A stretch of 64,000 bases of DNA from Falciphora oryzae (lineage: Eukaryota > Ascomycota > Sordariomycetes > Magnaporthales > Magnaporthaceae): assembly GCA_000733355.1 (NCBI GenBank), contig JNVV01000028.1, positions 424,239 through 488,238 on the forward strand, read 5' to 3'. The translations under genes and the position numbers were made by a program. Below are positions 54,351 to 64,000 of the stretch, piece after piece. Position 1 is the stretch's first letter. Every line of letters begins with the position of its first letter. Below the pieces are notes generated by a model. That model was not told the origin of the DNA, made no database searches, and was given only the letters and a program-made list of their open reading frames with translations.

Positions 54351-57300
54351 CTAGTCCTTTTTGCGTGGGTAATCCTCCCACCGGATAAAGTAACGAACCT
54401 TTCCTCCTGTATCCATGGAGTCCATAACCTTTTTTATAACGAAATCTCCTACAACCGAGGGGGCTTTTTGCAGTACCTGGTTAGGGTTAGGTCGTGCTTG
54501 AATGCTAGAGCGGTAGGGCTTGATGAGGGATACGTGGAAAGCGTTATGGATTTTCCAGGCTTTAGGTAAGGCCAGCCGTACCGCCGTGGGAGAGATAACT
54601 TTAAGGATTTGGAAGGGCCCGAGCATTTTGGCATCGAGTTTTTTGGTAGGGCGACGGGTTTTTATGTGCCGGGCGTTTAGTATAACAAGCTGTTTTTTGG
54701 TAAGGACCGGCGAAGGGCCTTTCTTTTTGTCGGCCCAATGCTTTATCCGTTCCCGGGCTTTTTCGAGGTGCCGTTTGGCTTTTTCGTGCACCTGGGTTAT
54801 TTAGTGCCGGTAAAGTTGGCTTGTTGGATTGCGTACTCGTCCTGGGAGAGGGGGATTATTGGAAGCTGGGTGGTACCCGTAGTTGGCGAAAAAGGGAGTA
54901 ATGGAAGTACTTGCCGAAAATGTATTATTATAGGCAAATTCCGCCGTGGGTAACAGTTCCACCTAGTTAGTCATTTCGTAATTTACGAAAGATTTAAGGT
55001 AGGCTTCCAGGCTTTGGTTAAGCCTTTCGGTTTGTCCATCCGTTTGGGGATGGAAGGCAGTGCTTATTTTTAGCTTAATGCCTACTAAACGGAGGAAATC
55101 TTTTCACAAGTGGCTCGTAAATCTGGAATTTCTATTAGAGATAATATCCAGAGGCACACCGTGCAGTCGCCAGTATTTTTTAGCGAAAATGCGGATAAGG
55201 TTATCCGATTTTTTACCTTCGATTTTGAGGGGGACGAAATGCGCCATTTTGGTAAAGGGGTTTACCATTACCCAGATTAAATCGCACCTATCGCTTAAAA
55301 GGAGGTTCGTGATGAAGTTTATGGCTACCGTTTTTTAGGGCTGGTAATGCAGCTCCATAGATTGTAGGGGTCTAAAAGGGGCATGCTTTAGGGCCTTATT
55401 GCGTTGGCACTCCAGGTATCCCCTTACGTATTCCCGGACTTTTGCCTTAATATTGGGCCATTAAAAATATCGTGTAATTAATTCCAGGGTTTTGTCTATG
55501 CCCATATGTCCAGCGACTTTTGTGTTATGTTCGGACTCGAGGACTTCCTTTTGCAGGGCCTCCGTTGGCACCCACAGCCTTTCCTTATAATAAAAGAGGC
55601 TATTTTCAACTTTTTCACCCTTTTCGGGCTTTTAGAGGCGGCTTTGGTATTCGGAATCCGATATACCAGTTTGTTTAACTTTGTTAGTAAATTCCGTAGC
55701 CCATTTTAGGACTGGAATATTGCAAAGCCGGCTTGGGGATAAGAGGAAAGAAGGTGTTTCTTACGGCAAAGCTTTTTTTATGGGGTTATCTTTTTGTCCT
55801 TCCAGGGCCGAAATTTTTGTTAGGAAGTGTTTTTTTTGCAGGATCGTCGTAATCGGCTGATCCTTACTCCCCCTTTTTTTAGGCTTGTGCTGGGGTAATT
55901 TCGATAGCATATTAGCTTTTTCATTTTGCTTTTTTGGCCGGTAGTTGATTATAAACCAATAACTAGCTAGTTGTTGTGCCTATTTAGCTTGCTTTCGATT
56001 AAGGATTTTAGCCGTTAGGAAATATTCGAGGTTCCGGTGATCCGTATAAACCTTTATCCGGTGTTTTGCCCTTTCGAGGTAATGCCTCCATTTCGCGAAA
56101 CAATTAACGACTGCTAAAAGCTTTTTATCGTGGATTTCGTAGTTGATTTCGGCAGGTGACATTTTGCGCGAATGGAAGGCAACGGGGTGCAGTTTGTTGG
56201 TTTCGGGGTCCCTTTGGGATAGCACCCCTCCAAGGGCAAAGTCCGAAGCGTCTACCTCGACTTGCGCTAAGAGAAACGGATCGAAATGCCGGAGTATCAG
56301 AGGCGAAACGAAAGCGATTTTAAGGGCTTCGAAGGCTTGTTCCATTTCGGGGGTCCATCGCCATTGGCTTTTAGGCAGGGCGTTGGCCGTCGTTATAGGC
56401 CTAACGATTTTTGAAAACCTTTTAATAAACCTCCTATAAAAGTTGGCAAAGCCGATAAACGATTGGGAGTTTTTAAGGCAGTTAGGGGCCTCCCATTGGA
56501 TGATAGCATTAACCTTGTTTTTGGATATTGCGATGCCCTCGGGTTCTATTATGTAACTAAGGAACTCGACCTCGTGCACCCCCCAAACGCATTTGCGAGG
56601 GGCTACGGCCAGGTTGTGTTTGGTAAAGCGGCGAAGCACCTCCTTTACTAAACTATCGTGTTGTTCCTTGGTCTTTGCGTATATTAAAAGGTTATCCAAA
56701 TACACGAGGAGCCCGGCATCGATAAGGTTCATAAAAATATGGTTTATCATGCTTTAGAAGGTGGCGGGGGCGTTGATAAGGCCTATAGGCATAACCGTGA
56801 ATTCGAAAACGCCGTATTTGCAGCGGAAGGCCGTAAGCCATTCGTGCCCTTTTTTTATCCGAATCAGGTTAAACCCGGTTTTGAGGTCGATTTTCGTTTT
56901 CCATTTGGCATTCCGAAGTCGATCCTAGAGCTCCGTAATAAGCGGGATAGGGCACCGAATCGGAATCGTTTTGGCGTTTACGTCCTTATAGTCGACCACC
57001 ACCCTTAAGGGATCGAGGGGGTTTTTCTTTTTTGCGAACATAAGGGGCGAACTGTTGGCAGTTTTGCATGGCCTAACCTTGCCGGTTCGCACATGCTTTT
57101 CCAGCCAAGGCTTTAAAACGTCCAGCTCCTTTTAGCTCATTTGGTATAGGGGGCTATGGTTTAATTAAGCTCCTTTTTTTAAGTGAATTTCGTGGTCCTA
57201 GGGCTGATAATCGGGAAAACGGGTAGCGGCCGCTTCCGTTATAATAGGAAGGAATTTCCTAAACTTTTTTGGTACCGATTTGAGGCCGTCCGAGTTTGCT

Positions 57301-57770
57301 TTGGCCACTTCCTTAGGGGAAGGAATACTATGCCCGTACTTAATGGCTGCAATAACTGCGGGTTCGACCGTTTTTATATCCTCCCGAAGGCGTAAGCCTT
57401 TTAGGGGCCGTAAGTCTTATGGCTTCCGGGCCCGGGGCTTGTTGCACTTCCGGCATTTGTCCGAATCCATACGGATATCCCGAAGGTCGCGATCCAATAA
57501 GCCCAACGGTGGGTGTTGCCTTTGCCATGCGAAGGGTAGGATAACGTCGCAATCTGGATCCGTAGGATTAATTTCGAACGTTTCCGTAAAATAGTGCGTT
57601 TTGTGCCAGAGGGTAACGTCGACTACTAGTTGCTTTCCGGCTTTTGGTTCGACCGCCTTTAAAAAGGTAGTTATAATGCGGGGAATAGCTTTGTCGACCA
57701 AATGCCTTGGAAGCTGCTTAGCTATTTTGTCCGAAATAACTTTCGTATCGCTACCTCCGTCCAAAAGGAC
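54351..57770 (-). pseudogene. pol region: protease, RT, RNase H, integrase, chromodomain (RIP-damaged)
   Basis: Protease: MDGGSDTKVIS near 57,764-57,730 (Asp active-site loop). [41 protein letters not shown], then the catalytic box reads YLDN in place of YLDD (56,690). RNase H: LLAQVEVDASDFALGGVLSQ and KVYTDHRNLEYF. Integrase: a core where the first Asp block reads VAINFIT and the second ISNRNSRF, both Asp-to-Asn, followed by [17 protein letters not shown]. The C-terminal part (54,791-54,351) has GPFQILKVISPTAVRLALPK, HNAFHVSLIKPY and VRYFIRWEDYP, a GPF/chromodomain-like tail. Stop codons fall where Trp or Gln would be expected (for example before KTVAINF and after INAPATF). The reading frame is otherwise largely collinear, so decay is by point mutation. 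Confidence 0.9.
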
Positions 57771-57967
57771 CCGAACAGGTATTTTCTTCGATCTTTTTGC
57801 CCGTATATATATACGGAGGATCGGCTTTGCGAGCTTTTTATCCGTTAGGGGCCTTCGGGCAGCAGCGATAGTCGATGGTTGTTAATAGTTATCGTCCGAT
57901 TCCGAATCTGACAATTTAAAAATTCGTGTTTCGTTTGGGGCTTCCGAAACGAGGCTTGCAATTTTGG

Positions 57968-58262
57968 TGTCACACGGAAGAACCCGTGGACCTAACTAGT
58001 CGGCATCACGAGTCGGCCTTACGGAGGTTCGGAGACCCGCATAGGCGGTCAACGGCCCCAAGGCCAAGCGGTGAAGGTTGGAAGGCAGTGTGAATCATGT
58101 ACTCGATACTTCGCACGGATCACAAAGGGTCTATATAAACCCTGCCATCTCCTATGTCTTCCACGAGAGATTCCTTCTTCCTCAAGCATCTCTTGAGCCC
58201 ATAGAAAGATTATCTGCAATCTAGAGATTCTTTCTCCAAGCCGTCTTTGACCCCTTGTTACA
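57968..58262 (+). repeat. solo LTR, inverted, nested inside the chromovirus
   Basis: A 295-bp copy of the same LTR family, here reading TGTCACAC to TTGTTACA on the plus strand. It is flanked by the perfect 5-bp duplication TTTGG (57963-57967 and 58263-58267). It marks a later insertion followed by LTR-LTR recombination. Confidence 0.95.
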
Positions 58263-58267
58263 TTTGG

Positions 58268-60600
58268 CCCTTTTAGCTTGTGGCTGTTCCTCCTATTCGT
58301 CCGTCGCAAGGCGTTTAAGGACAGATTTGGCGCCGGCCGTCTTTGCCGGTGCAGGAGGGAGTTCCTTGCCGTTGGTGTCCTTTTTGGCGTAGCATTCCAA
58401 CGTATGGTGCCCTTCTTTTCCACAGCGCCAGCAGTTGGCTTTGGCCAACTTTCGTGCGTTGATATCGCGTTGTTCGACCCTTTCAAGTGCTAGTTTGGTC
58501 GTAGTTTAAACGTTACTTTTTTTGTTGGTAGCCTTATCGTTGGCTTTCTTTCCGGAACGGGAGCTTGAGGATGGATTTGGGTTCCTGTTGGAGCTTTTGC
58601 CGCGGCGACGGCCCGCGTTCGAGCGCTTTTGATTCGAAGCGGGCTCGTCTTTTCCCTTTTCCTTTTAGCCCGTTCTTTGCATTAAAGCTTTAATGGAGGC
58701 TTTATTTGCGAGCTTTTGCTCGTAAGTGATCCCTGCTTTTTGGAAGGCTTCGAGGAATTCGGCGTCGTCCGTAAGGATTCGACCTTTATTGGTATATATT
58801 AAATCGGCGATACCTTCGGGTAGCGAGGATCGGACGAAATCCCGGAAGGTCGTGCCGGTCCATCAGGTAGTGATATTGTATTGCCCCAGCTCCGTTAGGT
58901 AGCCGACGATATCGCCGTTATATTTTAAGGACCGGAGCTTTTTAGCATTAGTTCGTTTTTTGTTAGGGTCCTTATAATGCTCCTCCAGCGACGAAGCGTA
59001 TCCTTTCCAGGAATTTTAAACGTTTATGGATTCCAATAAACGTGCCCTGGCTACGTGCCATTAGAAAGCGGCTCCTTTTAGGAGGGACCCGACCCAAGTG
59101 ATGCGGTGTAGGTTACCAGTGAAGCTTTGGGGGCAGGCGTTTATATAAACTTGTACCACGAACCATTAGTTTTTAAATTTGGTGCGATCCCTTTCGAAAG
59201 CGCTGGGGGCTTTAAGTTGCACGGGGTTGACTATAAAGACCGTGCCTTAGGGAGTTCCCCTAGGGGGTTGCGAAGCCCTATCGCCTAGCGGAAAGGGTGA
59301 TCGGAACAGCCGTAGCTTTCGGTTAGGAGGTCGCGGTGGCAGGTTATTATCGCTATTATCTGATTCCGAAAAGTCCGAAAAGTCCGGATTACCAGCGGGT
59401 TGTCCTTGTGTCCGTCCCGGCGTAATGCCTGTGCGGGCCTGGTTTGCTTAGGTTTGTAAATCCTTTAGGGTCCTTTCCATTTGTGCGGCCAGCAAGCCGG
59501 CGTTCGATCCGACGATCCGTTCCCGCGCTATCGAGCTTGTTTGTTTAAAAGCGGAAGGCGGAAATATATCGGTATCAACTTCGGCTCTATCTTCCCTAGT
59601 AGGGACGGGTACGTCCTGGGGAGAGCTTCGGTTTGATCCGGGTTGTTGAGACGATCGTTGCAGGGCCGAAAGTACAATAGCTGATTTAGGCCGCTTTTTT
59701 TGTGCTGCAAGCCGCCGGCTTTCCCGTACGGCGTTTTTAACAAGCTGGTGAGTTTGAGCTAATATGCGTCGCTTGGTTTCGGTAAAGGCCTCGGGCGAAA
59801 CATGCTTTTTGGTTAAGAGATCCTGGATTTGGGCATTTTTATTAACGGCCCAGTTGGAAACTCCCTTTTCGAAGGTGGAAAGTCGTGCTTGTAGGTTTTG
59901 CAGGTGGGTTTGTTAGGCCCGAGTAACGTCCCGGAGCTGAATTAGGGCCTCCGAACGGATTTGTTGCTCTTCGGCCAAAGTGGCGACCGTGGCCTAAACT
60001 TGTTATGCAAATGCCTGGCTTTTTCCGATGATCCGTTACCGGAATGCCTTTTGTTGATCGGCGGAAGCGATTAGGCCTTCTTTATATAAGGAGACGACGG
60101 TATGGTACGCGTGGGTGATGCGGTCGTAATGGGTCCCGATTTCGCGGATTTGTTCCCGATCGGCGAGAATTTCCTAGCTCACACTTTGGGATAGGGCCGA
60201 AATTGCTTCGTGCGTACTGATGAATTCCCGCTGGATTTCGGTCATCCAGCCCGGGGGATTTTGAAAGCGTCCTATGGATATAAGGGCTTGTTGTTCGAGG
60301 GCTATGTTAAAGGGGGGTGCCGAATAAAGGATAAGTGCCCCCTGATCGTTAAGCATAGGGGTATTTTGACGTTTTTCCGGTGCAGACCGGGAGGGGCTTT
60401 CGGGGGCTTTTCCGGCCGCTTTCCTAGATTGGGCCGGCATAGTATCGGCAGGCATACCGGAATCGCTAGGCAAAAAAGGGGATTCCGTTAATTCCACGGC
60501 CGACATGCTAAAATCGCTTGGTAAGGAAGGAGATGTCGTTGCAAACGAGATGAGGGGGTCCGGTTCCTTGTATTCCTGGGCAGCGTAAAGTCCCAAGGGT
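58268..60600 (-). pseudogene. gag region with CCHC zinc knuckle (RIP-damaged)
   Basis: The knuckle CWRCGKEGHHTLEC (C-x2-C-x4-H-x4-C) reads near 58,435-58,390, followed by a Lys/Pro-rich tail. Upstream segments (58,600-60,180) form a helical capsid-like and coiled region broken by stops. The intact N-terminal piece (60,596-60,174, starting MGLYAAQEYKEPD) is Ser/Pro-rich with a helical end (REFISTHEAISALSQSVS). The downstream link to protease was cut by the solo LTR. Confidence 0.8.
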
Positions 60601-60856
60601 ACAAAGGAGATCTTTCAGCCTTTTTTGGAGTCCCGTAACTTCGCTAGGGCGATTGGGAGGGTGAAACGACCTTTTTGTATATTCTTTTCGCTTTTACCCG
60701 TTCGAGAACACCGGTAACAGTTAAAGTGTTTGTGGTGTGGCCCTAGGGTTTTATTCGCTAAAGAAGGCAACAGTTGGGGCTTAGGGGTACCGATTGACAG
60801 GGCCTTTCCAAAGCTTAGGAGGAAAGATAGTGAGGTTTCCGTTAGGGGGCAGAGCG

Positions 60857-60868
60857 TAGAAAGATTAT
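60857..60868 (-). other. putative self-priming primer-binding site
   Basis: On the sense strand, one base after the 5' LTR, ATAATCTTTCTA is the exact reverse complement of TAGAAAGATTAT inside the same LTR (plus-strand positions 60919-60930). No match to a tRNA 3' end was looked for beyond this. Confidence 0.6.
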
Positions 60869-60869
60869 T

Positions 60870-61164
60870 TGTAACAAAGGGTTAAAAACGGCTTGGAAAA
60901 AGAATCTCTAGATTGCAGATAATCTTTCTATGGGCTTAAGAGATGCTTGAGGAGGAAGGAATCTTTCGTGAAGGACATAGGAGATGGTAGGGTTTATATA
61001 GACCCTTTGTGATCCGTGCGAAGTATCGAGTACATGATTTACACTGCCTTCCGACCTTCACCGCTTGGCCTTAGGGCCGTTGACCGCTTATGCGGGTTTT
61101 CGACCCTCCGTGAGGCCGACTCGTGATGCCGACTAGTTAGGTCCACGGGTTCTTCCGTGTGACA
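60870..61164 (-). repeat. LTR (5' LTR of the chromovirus)
   Basis: 295 bp, TG...CA ends, with a TATA box (sense TCTATATAAAC, plus strand near 60,991-61,003). Confidence 0.95.
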
Positions 61165-62145
61165 GGCTCCGTTCGGTAGGCAAAATCGGCAAAAGGTTTG
61201 TAATATAAAAAACGGTAAGGCTACTAAAGTCCGAAGCTGGCAACAGTGTGCTAAGAAAAGTGATTGGTGCGGAGGCATGCGGCAAAGGCTAGGGGTGATA
61301 GTGCAAAGCTAAGCGTGGGATTTAAGAACTTGGGATCGGGTGATCGTAGGTGTATTAAACTTCAAATCGGGGCCGTAAAGCGTGTAGGAGAGGGTTCCGA
61401 GCGTTTGGGTTGGAAGGGACGTCGGTGTTAAGCAGGGGCATAAACGGAGGGAAAAATGCCATATGAAGGGATGGATAAAGCAGGTAAAAGAGTGCAAGGA
61501 GATGGAGAAGGCCGGAACAGTAACTCCCGGGGGAGGGGGACGAAACGGGGGTGTAATATTGTAGTGGCATCGGTTTGGGATCAAAAATCGTCTTGGAACG
61601 AAATGATGGACGTAAATACTCCCAATGAAAATAAATTAAAGTCGATATAAACGGAGCCGGCCGAAACTCCCAAGTTTTGCCTAATTTTTTCCATCGTTTG
61701 AACGAACGCAATCGCAAAAACGTGGCACTGGCGGGTTTGGGGATCCAAACATCGGCGGACGTATTTGAAGTTGCACACAGTAATAATGAGCGGAAAGGCT
61801 TGCGACGCTTCGGCGCTTACAGGACTAGGGATCCGCACATTAGCCGACGTTTTCGAAGCATTCCAAAGGGAGTACGAACGGGCAAGGGCAGAGGGGGGGT
61901 CTCGACGACGGCGGACTCGGAAGCCGGGAGGGTCTTCCCTGAGGGATACGGCGGCTGCGGACCAGAACAGTTGGGCGACGAGCGACCCGGGTGAAAGACC
62001 GACAAATCTCTCGCTTTTAAAAACGGTAAGCCGTATTTGGGGCGGAGATAAGGTTTAATATTACCAATGGGCGGGTAAAGGCATAGGTTTTTGCAATAAA
62101 CTTTGCGCAACAGCTCGTATAGTAAGCGATTGGGATAAAGCTATA
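61165..62145. other. repeat-like DNA with two copies of an AGLGI-x-T-x-ADVFE motif
   Basis: Plus-strand frames near 61,700-61,790 and 61,800-61,870 carry ALAGLGIQTSADVFE and ALTGLGIRTLADVFE in different frames. They look like decayed coding repeats. No complete gene. Confidence 0.4.
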
Positions 62146-62679
62146 GTGAAGTTGAACAGGTTAATTTACAAACGAACCCAGCAGGTTGGACGACGTAAGG
62201 TTAAAGAATCGGTTAACCCTATCGAGCCGGACGACCTGGTAAATCTAAAGGCCTGGTTTTATAAGGATCCATACGTTAAAAAAAACGACCGCGAAAGGTT
62301 TGCCCTACCTTTTAAGAAGCTGGCCGTTGCGGATCTGCCAGCCGGTTTCGGCTTCGACAAATTCGGGCTTATAGTGCGAAAGGAACAAAAGCAATCGGGG
62401 GGCGTTTTAAAGGGTGGTGTATCTATGGAGGTTAACGTGATTGAATCGAGCCAGCCACTTTAGGGGCTGAAAAAGGAGAGGGAGAGTTTACGCAACCGGT
62501 TTTATCGCTTCGATGCGCGCAATCGCGAAAACGTAGCGCGCGCTGGATTGAATATCCGGACGTCCGCTAATATCTTCGAAGAGGGCCAAAGGCAGCATAA
62601 AGCGGCTAGGACGGAGAGGCAGGCCCGGCAAAGGACTATAGGGATGATACCGGATGTAACACCCCGCACAGAACTATGA
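62146..62679 (+). pseudogene. decayed ORF of unknown family, with third copy of the motif
   Basis: From 62146 the frame reads DDLVNLKAWFYKDPYVKKND, LPAGFGFDKFGLIVRKEQKQ and VSMEVNVIESSQPL, meets TAG at 62461-62463, and continues in the same frame with RNRFYRFDARNRENVARAGL and NIRTSANIFEEGQ to a stop near 62679. One point mutation would explain the stop. The composition and location fit a transposon gene; I do not recognise the family. Confidence 0.45.
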
Positions 62680-63187
62680 CCAGCAGCCCTAGGGGCCGCC
62701 ACCGGTGGCCTTAAAGGAGGACTCCGGGCGGGGGCCAGAGGGGCGCAAGCCCCGAAGGACGTGCGGATCAAAAGAGTTTAGCTCTAGGACACGCATACCG
62801 GCTAGCCTCCGCGGATACGGACGCTCAGCCAGTCAAGGTGTATCCAAGCTCCGAACCCTAATAAGGGGACAGAGCATACCCAGCCCCGTACGGACGCCGC
62901 GGCGTACCGACGACAACCGAAGGATGGCCGGACGGCCAAGCATAAGAAGGGCCCGAGGGACCTCCTGTAAAGGGAGTCTGGAGGGCAAGCTATCGTTTTT
63001 GTTTCCACCTACCCATTACCATAGGCTTGTTGAGCCCTGCACAAATACGACTGTTGAACTGCTGGACCTTTGAGATCTCCTTGAGAAAACCCCCCCCTTT
63101 TCAGGCTTGACACTGCTGTAGCTTGCTATAGTAGGGCCGAGACCTGTTACACCGGAGCCTCCGTCCCGCGCCGGCGAGGCCGGGGGT
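62680..63187. other. intergenic or transposon spacer
   Basis: No coding signal. A C8 tract with TTTTCAGG near 63090-63105 precedes the next ORF. Confidence 0.35.
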
Positions 63188-64000
63188 GTGGCGGAGTTGG
63201 AGGCCCGTGCTCCTCCCGAGGGGGCGGGGCCGAATCGTCCGGAAGGACGGAAGAAAGCGGGCTCTCGCAGCGCAGATCAACCAGCGCCAAAGCGAACGAG
63301 AACGGCAGTCCCGCGAGAGAGGGGTGAGGAAGAACAGGCACGGGATTTCGCGAGCGTTTTGGGCGCCCTTGACGAAGAGTTCGCGGAAAAGGAGCGGCTT
63401 TCGCGCGGGCAGGAATGGTATGCGCTTGTACCGCACGAAAGGAAGGTGAAGACGGTCCAGGACTTTTACAAAGCGTTTCATAACACGAGGACGTTGCCGA
63501 TCCTCACTTGCATGTTTTATTATCGCAAATATAGCAGGTCCGAGCTGGAAAAGGTGGATTGGGATTGGTGGGTGGCAAATCCGGTCGAGAAGCGTAACGG
63601 CTCGCCTTTTAAATGCCGCCGGTGCCTCCTGATAGGGGAAAAGATCCAAAGGTGTGGTGATTGCGTTCGGCACCTGGCTAGGGGCACCTTATCCCCGGCA
63701 GCGCAGTTGTACGCTTAATTGGGATGCGAGCATATATTCCCGGACGAGCTAAAGGGCCTAACGCCGGTTAAGGAGAAGCTTATCGCATTAAATTCGTGCT
63801 ACGGCTTTATTACCAAATATAGCGTCCTATAGGGACCCCGGCAAAATGCGAGATACCCGAGGCACGTTAAGGGGCATATTACCGTATTCCCTAATAACGT
63901 GCAGGAGCTCGTAGCAAAAATCCTGCCGCATCCGCTGGTTAAAGTTATAAATAATATCTATATGTCGTAGCAGGGCCCGGAGAAACCGGCGCCGGGTAAT
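63188..64000 (+). pseudogene. 5' part of a Helitron-type (Rep/helicase) transposon gene, RIP-damaged
   Basis: The frame opens at 63188 with a basic, Pro/Arg-rich start, then FASVLGALDEEFAEKERLSR, QEWYALVPHERKVKTVQDFY and a Cys block (CRRCLLIGEKIQRCGDCVRH). After TAA at 63716-63718 the same frame continues with CEHIFPDELKGLTPVKEKLI, ALNSCYGFITKYS and HVKGHITVFPNNVQELVAKI, which matches the conserved segment preceding the Rep domain of eukaryotic Helitrons. Two further in-frame stops (near 63,829 and 63,968) occur, the last where Trp is expected before QGPEKP. The gene runs off the right edge, so Rep and helicase domains would lie outside. Confidence 0.65.

Larger units (their letters stand above)
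53878..61164 (-). mobile_element. Ty3/gypsy chromovirus, full length but inactive, with a nested solo LTR
   Basis: Two 295-bp LTRs in the same orientation bound the element. Read on the minus strand the order is 5' LTR, primer site, gag with CCHC knuckle, protease, reverse transcriptase, RNase H, integrase, chromodomain-like C-terminus, polypurine tract and 3' LTR, the order of Ty3/gypsy chromoviruses. Flanking pentamers are GGCTT (53873-53877) and GGCTC (61165-61169), a target-site duplication with one transition. A 295-bp solo LTR in the opposite orientation interrupts it between protease and gag. Many stop codons and catalytic Asp-to-Asn changes show that it cannot move on its own. Confidence 0.93.

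Noticed and set aside
1..64000. CRISPR arrays, operons, bacterial-type ribosome sites, rRNA genes
   Set aside because: None seen; the window is eukaryotic nuclear DNA with spliced genes and no rRNA-like sequence.

Overview
The window is nuclear DNA of a filamentous ascomycete, most likely a sordariomycete. The evidence is a GC-rich gene space, short introns of about 55-110 nt with GTRNGT donors and CTAAC-like branch points, and typical fungal families: HET, 2EXR, Zn2Cys6, RTA1, a septin with a long N-terminal extension, and fungal APH-like kinases. On the right lies a transposon block carrying the transition-only decay expected of repeat-induced point mutation (RIP). Species cannot be named from the sequence alone. 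All gene models were spliced by hand; exon junctions were accepted when phases closed and the joined protein matched its family.

Left part (1-20.6 kb), accessory in character: a large decayed ankyrin-repeat gene running off the left edge; a two-exon orphan; a GFA/CENP-V-type zinc enzyme; a relic of a SNF2-family helicase C-terminus touching the 3' end of a Zn2Cys6 transcription factor; an RTA1 membrane protein transcribed divergently from that factor; a 630-residue HET-domain protein; a small type II membrane protein; a broken 2EXR gene fused tail-to-tail with a broken HET fragment; and an HNH-endonuclease-like gene with one in-frame TGA, lying between two pyrimidine-rich direct repeats.

Middle part (20.6-49.2 kb), mostly intact genes with long intergenic spaces: a septin; a 1183-residue secreted mucin-like protein with 13 copies of a Cys-flanked decapeptide; an Rrt8/EI24-like membrane protein with eight exons; an orphan gene whose reading frame passes in frame through a 36-N assembly gap; a 34-codon Cys-rich ORF with a tandemly repeated upstream region; coatomer gamma (COPI); a 107-residue putative zinc-binding protein; and an APH-like kinase with a repeated N-terminus. 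The intergenic DNA is rich in A/T homopolymers, pyrimidine tracts and minisatellites.

Right part (49.2-64 kb): a decayed second APH-like gene marks the edge of the gene space. Beyond it lie a degenerate unknown ORF pair, a complete but dead Ty3/gypsy chromovirus on the minus strand (53,878-61,164) with a solo LTR nested inside it, a decayed ORF with a thrice-repeated motif, and the 5' part of a decayed Helitron-type gene running off the right edge. A 12-nt perfect complementarity between the sequence next to the 5' LTR and the inside of the LTR suggests that the chromovirus used Tf1-like self-priming.

No operon-like cooperation is expected. The housekeeping genes (septin, coatomer) are independent. 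HET, ankyrin, HNH, 2EXR and APH-like genes are the sort of fast-turnover gene that collects in variable fungal regions, and several are broken here.
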